In this document: piece by piece, positions 8,006-16,856 of the stretch
Numbering within the stretch: position 1 is the first letter of the stretch
Layout of the letters: each line of letters begins with the position of its first letter
NCBI GenBank assembly: GCA_017558005.1
Contig: JAFYWN010000014.1
Coordinates: 107,473-171,472 of the forward strand
Source of the DNA: Kiritimatiellia bacterium
GTDB taxonomy: Bacteria > Verrucomicrobiota > Kiritimatiellia > RFP12 > DVOR01
Length of the DNA: 64,000 bases
Direction: 5' to 3'
The notes under the pieces: model-generated
Told to the model about the DNA's origin: nothing
Seen by the model: the letters and a program-made list of their open reading frames with translations, nothing else
The model's database searches: none
Translations under genes and position numbers: made by a program

Positions 8006-8050
8006 GTCCTGCACGCTACGCATCCTGAGGGATGTTTTTACTGGTGCTCA
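7991..8050 (-). repeat. REP-like double-hairpin repeat, copy B (inverted)
   Basis: Reverse complement of copy A at 7015-7074 with few changes: palindrome GCAGGACT-G-AGTCCTGC, GTAG motif, CATCC/GGATG hairpin, and the end GTAAAAAC/CTGGTGCTC. Together the two copies bracket about 0.9 kb of AT-rich sequence in inverted orientation. Confidence 0.7.
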
Positions 8051-8090
8051 TGAGGAGAGGCTACAGGGGTGAATTTGGTGTGAAGGATAC

Positions 8091-8119
8091 TTGAGGAGTA
8101 GGTAAAGATAAGCTATAAT
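8091..8119 (+). promoter_or_regulatory. Promoter of the moxR operon
   Basis: TTGAGG at 8091-8096, 17-base spacer, perfect TATAAT at 8114-8119. The predicted start is about 28 bases before the moxR ATG, with AAGGAA as ribosome site in the leader. Confidence 0.7.
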
Positions 8120-8153
8120 GTAAGGTAATACAGTTGAATTTGAAAGGAATTTT

Positions 8154-9140
8154 ATGTCTTCTGCAGATGGTTCTACTCGGTGCACGCAGATTCTTGCGGC
8201 GATTCGTGGTGAAGTGAATAAGATGCTTGTGGGTCAAGAGCATCTCTTGGATAGCCTTTTAATTGCACTCATGACGGGTGGCCACATTCTTTTGGAAGGT
8301 GTGCCAGGTTTGGCAAAGACTACGGCAGTGCGCGCTTTGGCGGCGGCATTGGGATTGGACACGCGTCGTATTTCCTTTACGCCAGATTTGTTGCCTGCGG
8401 ATGTGACGGGTGGTTTGACCTATAACCACAAAGAAGGCACCTTCACGCCGCGCAAGGGCCCTGTCTTCACGCATCTTTTGATTGCCGACGAAATCAACCG
8501 CGCACCGGCGAAGGTGCAGTCGGCACTGCTTGAAGCGATGCAGGAGCGTCAGGTGACCTTGGGTGACACCACGTATGCATTGCCGGAGCCCTTCTTGGTG
8601 ATGGCAACGCAGAACCCGATTGAACAGGAAGGCACGTATCCTTTGCCTGAAGCGCAGACGGACCGTTTTATGCTCAAGTGCGTGGTGAAACACCCTGGTC
8701 GTGAGGATGAACGCCGCATCATGAATGGCAATACGCGCCCAGAAACGGTGGCGGCACCCGCACCGACGTGTTGCGTAACGTCGGAAGATATCGCGCTCTT
8801 GCGTCGCACGGCGGGCGAAGTGCACTGCGATGCGAAGGTGGATGATTACATCTTGGATTTGGTGTTCGCAACGCGTAATCCGACGTTGTTTAAGGGCTTG
8901 GAAAGCCTTGAGGGGGCGATTCAGTTGGGCGCTTCGCCGCGTGCTTCGATTTGCCTGAAGTTGGCCGCACGTGCTACAGCCCTTTTGCGCGGGCGCACCT
9001 ATGCCACTCCGCAGGACGTGAAGGATGTGGCGCATGATGTGTTGCGCCATCGTTTGTTGCTCACCTATGAAGCTGAAGCGGAGAATCTCACGCCGGATAG
9101 CGTGATTGATCGTCTCTTAACCGAAGTGCCTGTGCCGTAA
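8154..9140 (+). CDS. moxR: MoxR-family AAA+ ATPase
   Basis: Chaperone-like ATPase thought to help mature or insert metal cofactors in partner proteins, usually with a DUF58 and VWA partner. The 328-residue protein has Walker A GVPGLAKTT (about residue 48), Walker B LLIADEINRAP, the MoxR block LLEAMQERQVT, sensor 1 MATQNPIEQEGTYPLPEAQ, and the C-terminal lid domain with PRA. The next gene (DUF58) is the standard partner, but BatA/BatB-type VWA membrane genes are not encoded nearby. The target in this organism is unknown. Confidence 0.93.
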   Translation: MSSADGSTRCTQILAAIRGEVNKMLVGQEHLLDSLLIALMTGGHILLEGVPGLAKTTAVRALAAALGLDTRRISFTPDLLPADVTGGLTYNHKEGTFTPRKGPVFTHLLIADEINRAPAKVQSALLEAMQERQVTLGDTTYALPEPFLVMATQNPIEQEGTYPLPEAQTDRFMLKCVVKHPGREDERRIMNGNTRPETVAAPAPTCCVTSEDIALLRRTAGEVHCDAKVDDYILDLVFATRNPTLFKGLESLEGAIQLGASPRASICLKLAARATALLRGRTYATPQDVKDVAHDVLRHRLLLTYEAEAENLTPDSVIDRLLTEVPVP

Positions 9141-9172
9141 GGTGGGTGCATTCCGCAGAGGCTATTGAGCAG

Positions 9173-10057
9173 ATGGATATCAATACCGAAGCATTGATGA
9201 AAGAGGTCAGGCGCATTCGCATCCTGACCCGACGCCTCTTAGATGACCAATTGAGTGGGGATTACCACTCGGTCTTCAAGGGGCAAGGTATCGAATTTGA
9301 CGAGGCGCGTCCCTATCAACCCGGAGATGACGTGCGTGCGATTGACTGGAATGTCACGGCGCGCACGGGTGAGCCCTTTGTTAAGCGCTTTAGCGAAGAA
9401 CGCGAATTGACCGTGCTCTTTATGGTCGACGTCTCTGGCAGCCAGAGCTTTGGCACTGGGGGGCGTTCAAAGGCGGCGCGTGCGGCAGAACTGACTGCGC
9501 TCCTTGCAATGACGGCGATGGACAACCATGATAAGGTGGGCTTAGTCCTCTTCTCAGATCGCGTGATTCAATTTATTCCTCCGCGGAAGGGACGCACTGC
9601 GGTGCAACGCCTTGTGCGCGAGGTTTTGGCCACAGAAGAAACGACTGAAGGCACCGATATTCGTGCGGCACTGCGCTTTGTCTCTGCGACGCAACGTCGA
9701 AAGGCGGTGGTCTTCCTACTTTCAGACTTCCAAGATGAGGGGTTTGAGAAAGAGTTGACCGCCTTCTCGCGTCGCCATGATGTGATTGCTTGCCGTGTGA
9801 CGGATCCTGCCGAAGTGACCTTGCCAAATGTCGGCATCGTGGAATTGCTTGACCCCGAGAGCGGGCGCACGGTATTGGTTGATACGGCTTCGCCAGAGGT
9901 GCGCCGTCAATTTGCCGAACAGGCAGCGGAACAACGTCTGAATGAGACGCGCTTATTCCGCCGAGCGGGCATTGATTTGTTAGATATCGCAACAGATAAA
10001 CCCTACGTAGACGCCGTGCGAGAACTTTTCCGTCGCCGCGCCTTAAGGAGACATTGA
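9173..10057 (+). CDS. DUF58 domain protein, MoxR partner
   Basis: 294 residues from the ATG at 9173; a GTG in frame at 9146 would add nine residues but sits directly against an AAGGTG with no spacing. The family block is clear: FDEARPYQPGDDVRAIDWN (residues about 45-65), followed by a VWA-like fold with a MIDAS-type motif FMVDVSGSQSF and SDF. Unlike many DUF58 proteins it has no N-terminal membrane helices, so it is probably cytoplasmic. It acts with MoxR in processes that are poorly understood. It is followed one base later by the serine dehydratase gene. Confidence 0.88.
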   Translation: MDINTEALMKEVRRIRILTRRLLDDQLSGDYHSVFKGQGIEFDEARPYQPGDDVRAIDWNVTARTGEPFVKRFSEERELTVLFMVDVSGSQSFGTGGRSKAARAAELTALLAMTAMDNHDKVGLVLFSDRVIQFIPPRKGRTAVQRLVREVLATEETTEGTDIRAALRFVSATQRRKAVVFLLSDFQDEGFEKELTAFSRRHDVIACRVTDPAEVTLPNVGIVELLDPESGRTVLVDTASPEVRRQFAEQAAEQRLNETRLFRRAGIDLLDIATDKPYVDAVRELFRRRALRRH

Positions 10058-10058
10058 G

Positions 10059-11252
10059 ATGGATTCGGTGAAAGACATCTTCAAAATCGGTATTGGCCCC
10101 TCAAGTTCGCATACCATGGGCCCACGCCGTGCGGCGCTGGACTTCTTAAAGCGCGCTCCGCAAGCGGTGAAATTCCGCGTGACGCTCTATGGGTCATTGG
10201 CCGCAACAGGCAAGGGCCACCTCACCGATAAGGCGGTTCTCGATGTGCTCGGCGCAGAACGTACGGAGATTGTTTGGGAGCCCAACACCTTTTTGCCGTT
10301 TCACCCGAATGGGATGAAGTTTGAAGGCTTGACCGATGGGGGCACGACCATTACAGCATGGGAAGTGTATAGCATCGGCGGCGGCTTCCTCAGTGAGGGA
10401 CTTGGCCAAACAAAGGTGACGCCGGTGGCCTATCCGTACACCACCATGGACGGTATTTTGAAGTGGTATGGTGAGACGGGGCGCATCTTTTGGGAGTACG
10501 TGCTCGAGTATGAAGGACAGCCCGTCTTTGACCATCTGCGTGAAGTCTGGGCAGTGATGCGTGATGCCGTGGAGCGTGGCCTTGAAGCAGAGGGCGTGCT
10601 ACCAGGTGGCTTGGGCCTGCAACGTAAGGCGAGCGCCTATTTTCGCCGTGCGGAAGGGATGCGTGAAGGCTTGCGCGGACGCGGTCTGCTCTTTGCCTAT
10701 GCACTTGCGGTTTCGGAAGAAAATGCGGCAGGCACGGGCTTGATTGTTACGGCGCCTACCTGCGGCAGTGCGGGCGTCCTGCCGGCGGTGCTCTACTACC
10801 TTTACAAACACCATGAAGTGCCAGAGAAGCGCATTATTCGTGCGTTGGCTACGGCAGGCCTGATTGGGGCGATTGTGAAGCATAATGCTTCCATCTCTGG
10901 CGCTGAAGTGGGATGTCAGGGGGAAATTGGCGTGGCGTGCGCAATGGCGGCCGCGGCGGTGAATCAGATTTTTGGTGGATCGCCGAATCAGATTGAGTAC
11001 GCCGCTGAAATGGGATTAGAGCACCACTTGGGCTTGACGTGCGACCCCGTGTGCGGGTTAGTGCAGATTCCTTGCATTGAACGCAATGCCTTCGCGGCGG
11101 CGCGTGCAATGGATGCGAATATGTATGCATGTCTTTCTGATGGCCGACACAATATCTCCTTTGATAAGGTCGTCCGGACGATGTTGGAGACGGGGCATGA
11201 CTTGCCGAATCTCTACAAGGAAACGTCGACGGGCGGTTTGGCGAAGGATTAA
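10059..11252 (+). CDS. sdaA: L-serine ammonia-lyase, iron-sulphur-dependent
   Basis: Converts L-serine to pyruvate and ammonia using a [4Fe-4S] cluster. The 397-residue chain combines the beta domain at the N-terminus (GPSSSHTMGPRRAA at residues about 12-25) and the alpha domain (PTCGSAGVLPAVLYYL, VGCQGEIGVACAMAAAA, CDPVCGLVQIPCIERN) whose cysteines hold the cluster. It is about 55 residues shorter than E. coli SdaA, mainly in the first domain. The enzyme is oxygen sensitive, fitting an anaerobe. It starts right after the DUF58 stop and ends before a strong hairpin. Confidence 0.93.
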   Translation: MDSVKDIFKIGIGPSSSHTMGPRRAALDFLKRAPQAVKFRVTLYGSLAATGKGHLTDKAVLDVLGAERTEIVWEPNTFLPFHPNGMKFEGLTDGGTTITAWEVYSIGGGFLSEGLGQTKVTPVAYPYTTMDGILKWYGETGRIFWEYVLEYEGQPVFDHLREVWAVMRDAVERGLEAEGVLPGGLGLQRKASAYFRRAEGMREGLRGRGLLFAYALAVSEENAAGTGLIVTAPTCGSAGVLPAVLYYLYKHHEVPEKRIIRALATAGLIGAIVKHNASISGAEVGCQGEIGVACAMAAAAVNQIFGGSPNQIEYAAEMGLEHHLGLTCDPVCGLVQIPCIERNAFAAARAMDANMYACLSDGRHNISFDKVVRTMLETGHDLPNLYKETSTGGLAKD

Positions 11253-11288
11253 TTTGCATCTGCATGCTAAGATGCATCATCAAAAACA

Positions 11289-11322
11289 AATCGCGGAGGC
11301 CTTGGCTTCCGCGATTGTTTTA
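11289..11322. terminator. Intrinsic terminator between sdaA and dgt (bidirectional)
   Basis: AATCGCGGA-GGCC / GGC-TTCCGCGATT forms a long GC-rich stem followed by TTTT on the plus strand and preceded by A-rich sequence for the opposite direction. It sits between two converging genes. Confidence 0.8.
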
Positions 11323-11344
11323 GTGGGCAAAGTGGCGTGAGGCC

Positions 11345-12652
11345 TTAACGCAATCCCTCGCTAAAACGATGCAAATAGGCATCGGTCATGCCAGTGACAA
11401 AGTCAAACATGGTGTGCAACCACCAGAGGAAGGGCTTTTCACGATGAGCGGCAATAAATGCCTCGCCAAAGGTATATTTGCGCAAGAGGCTTTCGCTATA
11501 AGTGGGGCGTTGGGTACGGACATTACGCGTAACGGCGAAGAAGGTATCCAAGACGTGGTGGAAGTGTGCTTGAGCATTGAGTTCTTTGCGCACCTTGGCG
11601 GCGTCATCAAAGACGATTTTGTAGTTGCGCTTTAACGTCTGAAGGCGTTGCCACGTGGGTGAGGTCTGCTCAAAGGTGGCGAGGGAGTCAGGCGTTTGGA
11701 AGGCGCGTACGAGGTCTTCGGTGAAGCAGTGCATCAAATCCCCAATCACCTTTGCGCGCAAGAAGGAGACGGTGGCGCCAGGTTTGAGGGAGACACTGTG
11801 GGGATCTTCAAGGAGTTGGAGATACCAATCGCGCACAAGACGTTCGTCCAAAATTCCCATGAGCACCGCATCTTCGCAGTCGGTGACGCAGTAGCAGATG
11901 TCATCAGCGATTTCGGTGAGATAGGAGAGCGGGTGGCGGTGGACGCCATCGGGACCATTGAGCCCGAGCGCGGTGGTGACACACTCAAAACACGGTCGCG
12001 CGGTTTGGAAGCAAGAGAACTTTGCGGTGGAGGTGTCGGCGGCGCAGCGCGGATATTTAATCAATGCCCCTAAACTCGCACAGGTGAGACGAAAATAGGC
12101 GCCATCGCTTGGGTCTGGGTGGCTCAAGAGGCGAAAGGCTTGTGCATTCCCATCGAATTTACGGAAGTCTTCAAGGAGAGCCGCCAAGGACGGGGAATTG
12201 GGCGTGGGGGCATCTTCGGCGAGTAGATTCCCGAGTGCTTCCAGATGTTCTTCTACCCAAGATTGAATGGCGTATTCACCCGCGTGACCATAGGGAGGAT
12301 TGCCAATGTCATGCCCGAGGCAAGCCGCCTTTACATGGAGTGAACAGGCGGAGATTTGCGTGGGAGAGAGGGATAAGCGCGCGGCGAGACGTTGGGCCAA
12401 GCCAGCGCCAGTTTCAGCAACCTCTAAAGAGTGCGTCAAACGATTGTGGACATAGTCCACCTTTGCCAAGGGGTGAACTTGTGTCTTGCCAGCGAGGCGT
12501 CGGAAGGGGGAGGAGAAGATGATGCGCTGGATGTCCGCCTCTGCAGGGGTACGTGGGGGTGTCTCAGCTTGATGATAACAAGTCGGCTTTCCCGCCACAT
12601 CGGTGCGCAGGCGGCTGTCATTTAGGAGTTGGTCCCAATCAAGTGTCTGCAT
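11345..12652 (-). CDS. dgt: Deoxyguanosinetriphosphate triphosphohydrolase-like HD protein
   Basis: Hydrolyses dGTP (or other dNTPs) to the nucleoside and triphosphate, affecting dNTP balance. The 435-residue protein has the family's RRLAGKTQVHP block (about residue 52), the first HD ligand region in NRLTHSLEV, and the metal pair in CLGHDIGNPPYGHAGE (about residues 112-127). The start ATG at 12652 has AGGAG 8 bases upstream. It lies downstream of the SNF2 helicase gene by 24 bases and is probably co-transcribed. Confidence 0.9.
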   Translation of the reverse strand: MQTLDWDQLLNDSRLRTDVAGKPTCYHQAETPPRTPAEADIQRIIFSSPFRRLAGKTQVHPLAKVDYVHNRLTHSLEVAETGAGLAQRLAARLSLSPTQISACSLHVKAACLGHDIGNPPYGHAGEYAIQSWVEEHLEALGNLLAEDAPTPNSPSLAALLEDFRKFDGNAQAFRLLSHPDPSDGAYFRLTCASLGALIKYPRCAADTSTAKFSCFQTARPCFECVTTALGLNGPDGVHRHPLSYLTEIADDICYCVTDCEDAVLMGILDERLVRDWYLQLLEDPHSVSLKPGATVSFLRAKVIGDLMHCFTEDLVRAFQTPDSLATFEQTSPTWQRLQTLKRNYKIVFDDAAKVRKELNAQAHFHHVLDTFFAVTRNVRTQRPTYSESLLRKYTFGEAFIAAHREKPFLWWLHTMFDFVTGMTDAYLHRFSEGLR

Positions 12653-12676
12653 AAGAAAGCTCCTGTGGGGGATGCG

Positions 12677-15217
12677 TTAGCGCGAAGGTGTGGGTGGCAA
12701 CGTAGGGGCTTGGCCGTTATTTCGTCGCAAGATGCCCATTAAGGTGTCCTGTGGCAAGCGCGCCAACAAGGCGGCGGGAGTGGGGGCAACCACGGTTTCG
12801 GCGAGGAAGCGCTTTTCATTTAACATTCTGGAGATGTTATCCTCCAACGTGCCACGGCAGATAAGGTGGTGCACCACCACGGTGCGCTTTTGGCCGATAC
12901 GGTGGACACGGTCGGTCGCTTGCGCTTCAACGGCAGGATTCCACCAACGGTCCAAGTGGATGACGTGGTTGGCCTTTGTGAGTGTGAGACCAAATGCACC
13001 CGTGCGGAGGGAGAGGATGAAGACCCCTGGGCGGGGGGATTCATTGAAGTGTTCAATCTCTGCGCGACGTTGTTTGGCTGAGAGTTCGCCGTGAATGAAG
13101 GGAACGCGTTCACCAAAGCGTTCGGTGAGGAGGGTTTGGAGTCGTGCGCCCACGCGAGCAAATTGCGTAAAGATGAGGAGACTTTCGCCACGCTCAAGAA
13201 TTTCATCCAACAAGGGAATGAGGATATCCAGCTTACCTGAGCTAAACTCTGCACCGTGGTCGGCCTCGACTTCTACACCATTGCAGATTTGCTTCAGGCG
13301 CGTGAGCAATGCCAAAACTGCACCTGTGCGACCAGAGGCTTCGCCATTGCGCGAGTCGCGAGCGTATTCTGCCAAAGCTAAATCGTATTCTGCGGATTGA
13401 GCACTGGTTAAGGGTGCATAGTGTTCCTGCTGGATCTTCGGTGGCAATTCGGCGAGAATGCCTGGGTCAGACTTCAGACGGCGCAAGAGGAAGTGCGAGA
13501 CTGCACGGCGTAAGCGCGTGGGGTCACGATAGCGTTCGGTGAATTCACGCTTGGAACCGAAGAGCTCTGGATTCAAGAAGTCAAGGATGCTCCAGAGGTC
13601 TTCCAACTTATTTTCAATCGGCGTACCGGTGAGCGCAAGGCGGAAATTTGCAGGAAGCGAACGCGCCGCTTGTGATTGACGCGTGTGCGGATTTTTGATT
13701 TGTTGCGCTTCGTCAAGGATTAAGGTCTGCCAATGAACACGACGCAAGGTGGAATAGTCACGCCAAAGATAACCATAGGCTGTCAATGTGATCTGGTGGG
13801 CGCTTGCGTACCTGATGAAACTCTCGCCATGGAGACGTTCGGGGCCATCGTGACGCAAAACCTTCACCTCGGGTGCCCAGTGCGCTAATTCACGTTCCCA
13901 CACAGGTAAGACCGTGAGGGGCGCAACGATGAGAACTGGGCCTGGACGGGACAAGAGGAAAGCAATCGACTGCAACGTTTTACCAAGGCCCATGTCATCG
14001 GCGAGACAGACGCCCAATCCGTGTGCGGCAGCCTGCATTAACCAACAGACCCCCTGTGCCTGATAGGGGCGAAGGACCTCGCGGAGGGGTAATTCGCCTT
14101 CGGGAGGTTGCGTCATTTCACGCAAGAAATCCTGCACATCTTGCGCGCCTGGGGCAATGCGTAGTGCGCCAGCCAGGAGGAGCGGGAGCGCTCGGCGCGC
14201 AGAGAGCGTCTCGGGGCCAAGATTGTCCAGAATCCGCTTTAACGCTTGTAGGTCAATACAATGCCATGCCTCATTGATGAAAACGAGGGGTTCGCCCGCA
14301 TCAACAATTGCTTGCGCCTCTTCCAAGCTCAACTCAATGTCGCCAAAGCGAATCATTCGGACGACTTTTACCGCATCCTCTTCAATGCCCGTCGCCGTTT
14401 CATGCAGTTCGGGTACGTGTACTTCGAGGGCTTGTGGGAGTTCAACGGTAAATGCGGCGGCACGAAGTACGGGGACTGCTTCACGTAAAAAACGCGCGAA
14501 GAAGGCATCATTCCAGGGTTGGGGGAGGCCCAACATCGGGGCGACGGCAACCGCTTGCCCTAACAAGCGTAATTTGGTAACAGACGGGAATTTGCCAGGG
14601 TGGGAACCATTGACGGCAAAGTCAATCCACCATCCGCGCGCATCGCGATGGGGAATCAAGGGTAAAGCAGAGCGTCCGCCTTCAAAGAGGGGTGCGGCCC
14701 AAAGTCCCAACTCTGTGGCAAGCGGTTCGGAGGGAAGCGCAATCGTGGCATCTGGCGCGCGAAGTGCGGTCAGAAAGGCGTCGTCGGGGGAGTAGTATTT
14801 TCCCTTGATGGCTTGCGCACGCGTCAGTACCGTGGATGAGGTGGTGCGCATCCAGAGGTCGGTCAGCGTTTGGAATAGGGCGATATTGGCATCTTTGGGG
14901 ATGACGGTCGCGCGCCAACGTGCCTCACCTTTTTCCACAATTGGCGCAACGCATCCCGCGGAGATGGTACGGAGCATGATGGGAAACAGTGCGGCCGCTT
15001 CGCGGATGTCATTGCCATAAACAAGGGTAGGCGAGGTGGCGCCGCGTGCGATGAGTTGCAAAACCTGCAAAACGCCACGCCCTTCCAAGACAACTTCGCG
15101 CCATCCTTGGAAGAGAAAGGCGAGGGCAGGGCGTAGGGCTTCATCTGAAACCGCAACCCCAAACGCCTCTCCTGTGAGAGAGAGGTGATTGGGCTCGTGG
15201 CGCAGATGGAGAATCAT
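12677..15217 (-). CDS. SNF2-family DEAD/H helicase-like ATPase
   Basis: Bacterial SNF2/RapA-type translocase of 846 residues. The N-terminal 370 residues are not recognisable as a named domain. The helicase half has Walker A DDMGLGKT (about residue 410), Walker B ILDEAQQIKNP, motif III LALTGTPIENKLEDLWSI, and the C-terminal RecA lobe with LRTGAFGLTLTKANHVIHLD and VHRIGQKRTV (about residue 772). No SWIM zinc finger is visible. Such proteins remodel protein-DNA or polymerase-DNA complexes; the exact role here is unknown. It lies 119 bases after thrC. No obvious ribosome site precedes the start. Confidence 0.88.
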   Translation of the reverse strand: MILHLRHEPNHLSLTGEAFGVAVSDEALRPALAFLFQGWREVVLEGRGVLQVLQLIARGATSPTLVYGNDIREAAALFPIMLRTISAGCVAPIVEKGEARWRATVIPKDANIALFQTLTDLWMRTTSSTVLTRAQAIKGKYYSPDDAFLTALRAPDATIALPSEPLATELGLWAAPLFEGGRSALPLIPHRDARGWWIDFAVNGSHPGKFPSVTKLRLLGQAVAVAPMLGLPQPWNDAFFARFLREAVPVLRAAAFTVELPQALEVHVPELHETATGIEEDAVKVVRMIRFGDIELSLEEAQAIVDAGEPLVFINEAWHCIDLQALKRILDNLGPETLSARRALPLLLAGALRIAPGAQDVQDFLREMTQPPEGELPLREVLRPYQAQGVCWLMQAAAHGLGVCLADDMGLGKTLQSIAFLLSRPGPVLIVAPLTVLPVWERELAHWAPEVKVLRHDGPERLHGESFIRYASAHQITLTAYGYLWRDYSTLRRVHWQTLILDEAQQIKNPHTRQSQAARSLPANFRLALTGTPIENKLEDLWSILDFLNPELFGSKREFTERYRDPTRLRRAVSHFLLRRLKSDPGILAELPPKIQQEHYAPLTSAQSAEYDLALAEYARDSRNGEASGRTGAVLALLTRLKQICNGVEVEADHGAEFSSGKLDILIPLLDEILERGESLLIFTQFARVGARLQTLLTERFGERVPFIHGELSAKQRRAEIEHFNESPRPGVFILSLRTGAFGLTLTKANHVIHLDRWWNPAVEAQATDRVHRIGQKRTVVVHHLICRGTLEDNISRMLNEKRFLAETVVAPTPAALLARLPQDTLMGILRRNNGQAPTLPPTPSR

Positions 15218-15336
15218 GCGGGCGCAGTTGGAAACGCTTCAGTAATGTTAGGCCAATGTGTGACCTTCACTTCGTGCGTGTCGGCAGAAAGCTTTCGCCC
15301 TGCCGAATTGCGAACGCATCGGCAGGTGCTAAACAA

Positions 15337-16758
15337 TTAGAGCGAGAAGGTGCGGCAAATGGTTTCGGGCACCGTGTCGCGGAAGGTGACTGCGTCATGC
15401 AAGATGGGCGCATTCTTGAGGTCCACCAATGCCGGCGTTTCGCCCGTCAAGGCGGCGAGGCCACCTGCGGCAGCGAATTCATCGGAGATGGTCTTGCCCG
15501 TGAGTGCGCGAAGCATCGTGACAGGGAACTTCCAGGGCGATGCCGTGGCGGCAATGACGGTGGGGCGTCCGGTCACGGGCAAATCGCGATTCACCTTCCA
15601 ACCGATGGCCGTGTGGGGATCGGCGAGGTAGTGATAGTTGCGCCAAATGTCGGCGATGGCGGCTTCGGTTTCTTCTGGTGTAGCCCATCCCGAGGCGAAC
15701 TTGGTCTTCAAGTCGTGCAAAGGATAACCCGAAAGGGCGAAGTGACCTTCGGCCTTCAGTTGGGATTCCCATGTGCGCACTTCCACATCATTGCCCTTGG
15801 AGAGCAACCACAAGAGGCGTTCGACATTCGACGAGACGAGGATATCCATCGAGGGCGAATTGGTAATGCGGAATTCACGGCGGGCATCGTAGCAGCCTGT
15901 GCGAACGAAGTCGCAGACGACACGGTTGGCATTGGAGGCAACGGTGAGACGTTCAATCGGGGCGCCGAGCTGCCAAGCGTAGTGTGCAGCGAGGATGTTG
16001 CCGAAGTTACCAGTGGGGACAACCACGTCAAAGGGACGACCCAAACGGCGTGCGCAGTCAAGGTAGTAGCAAATCTGCGGGAAGAGGCGGCCGATATTAA
16101 TGCTATTGGCCGAGGAGAGGAGGCAACCTGCGGCGCGGGCGCGATCAGCAAGTGCGGGATCGGCAAAGGCGGCCTTCACGGCAGCCTGCGCGTCATCGAA
16201 GTTGCCCTCAATTGCACAAGCCGAGACATTTCCGCCGGGGCAGCAAACCATCTGGCGACGTTGGATCTCAGAGGTGCCGACTTTCGGGTAGAAGACGAGG
16301 ACGGAGGTGCCAGGAATATCGGCGAAACCGCGCATTGCGGCGCTACCAGTGTCACCGCTCGTGGCGGTGAGGACGCAGACACGATTGATGCCAGCGGTCT
16401 GGGCGGCATAGCGCATCAAGTGTGGCAGAAGTGTGAGGGCGACATCCTTGAAGGCATAGGTCGGGCCGTGGAAGAGTTCAAGGAAGGAGAGGTTGTCAAA
16501 GGTCTTGAGGGGGACAATCTCGGAATCGCGGAAGCGGGAGAGGGCTTGCGCGACGGCATCTTTGCGAACGGCTTCAGGGATGTCGTCAAAGAAGCGTTCA
16601 AGCAAGGCTTCCATTGTGGTCTTAAAATCTGCGCCTGCGGGTAACGGGGCGAGGGGTTGCGCGGGGATATAGAGGCCGCCATCGGGGGCGATACCATTGA
16701 GTAATGCTTGGGTGCCGGTAACTTTTGGGGCAAGTCCGCGCGTGGAGATGTAGTCCAT
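15337..16758 (-). CDS. thrC: Threonine synthase
   Basis: PLP enzyme making threonine from O-phosphohomoserine. The 473-residue protein shows the class layout: N-terminal DGGLYIPA, the PLP lysine in HGPTYAFKDVA (about residue 113), phosphate-binding TATSGDTGSAAM, and SEIQRRQMVCCPGGNV followed by the VPTGNFGNILAA cofactor loop. This matches the longer, SAM-independent bacterial type. AAGGAG precedes the start. Threonine made here feeds isoleucine through ilvA at 3-4 kb. Confidence 0.94.
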   Translation of the reverse strand: MDYISTRGLAPKVTGTQALLNGIAPDGGLYIPAQPLAPLPAGADFKTTMEALLERFFDDIPEAVRKDAVAQALSRFRDSEIVPLKTFDNLSFLELFHGPTYAFKDVALTLLPHLMRYAAQTAGINRVCVLTATSGDTGSAAMRGFADIPGTSVLVFYPKVGTSEIQRRQMVCCPGGNVSACAIEGNFDDAQAAVKAAFADPALADRARAAGCLLSSANSINIGRLFPQICYYLDCARRLGRPFDVVVPTGNFGNILAAHYAWQLGAPIERLTVASNANRVVCDFVRTGCYDARREFRITNSPSMDILVSSNVERLLWLLSKGNDVEVRTWESQLKAEGHFALSGYPLHDLKTKFASGWATPEETEAAIADIWRNYHYLADPHTAIGWKVNRDLPVTGRPTVIAATASPWKFPVTMLRALTGKTISDEFAAAGGLAALTGETPALVDLKNAPILHDAVTFRDTVPETICRTFSL

Positions 16759-16856
16759 TGATAACTCCTTAAGGTCAAATTAGCATATTCAGTATAGCAA
16801 ATTTAAGGTAAATAAAGGGGAAAGAATGCGCTCTTCTTACGGGAAAAAGGCATTTT

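Noticed and set aside
15256..16644. 462-codon plus-strand frame opposite thrC
   Set aside because: Antisense shadow of threonine synthase.
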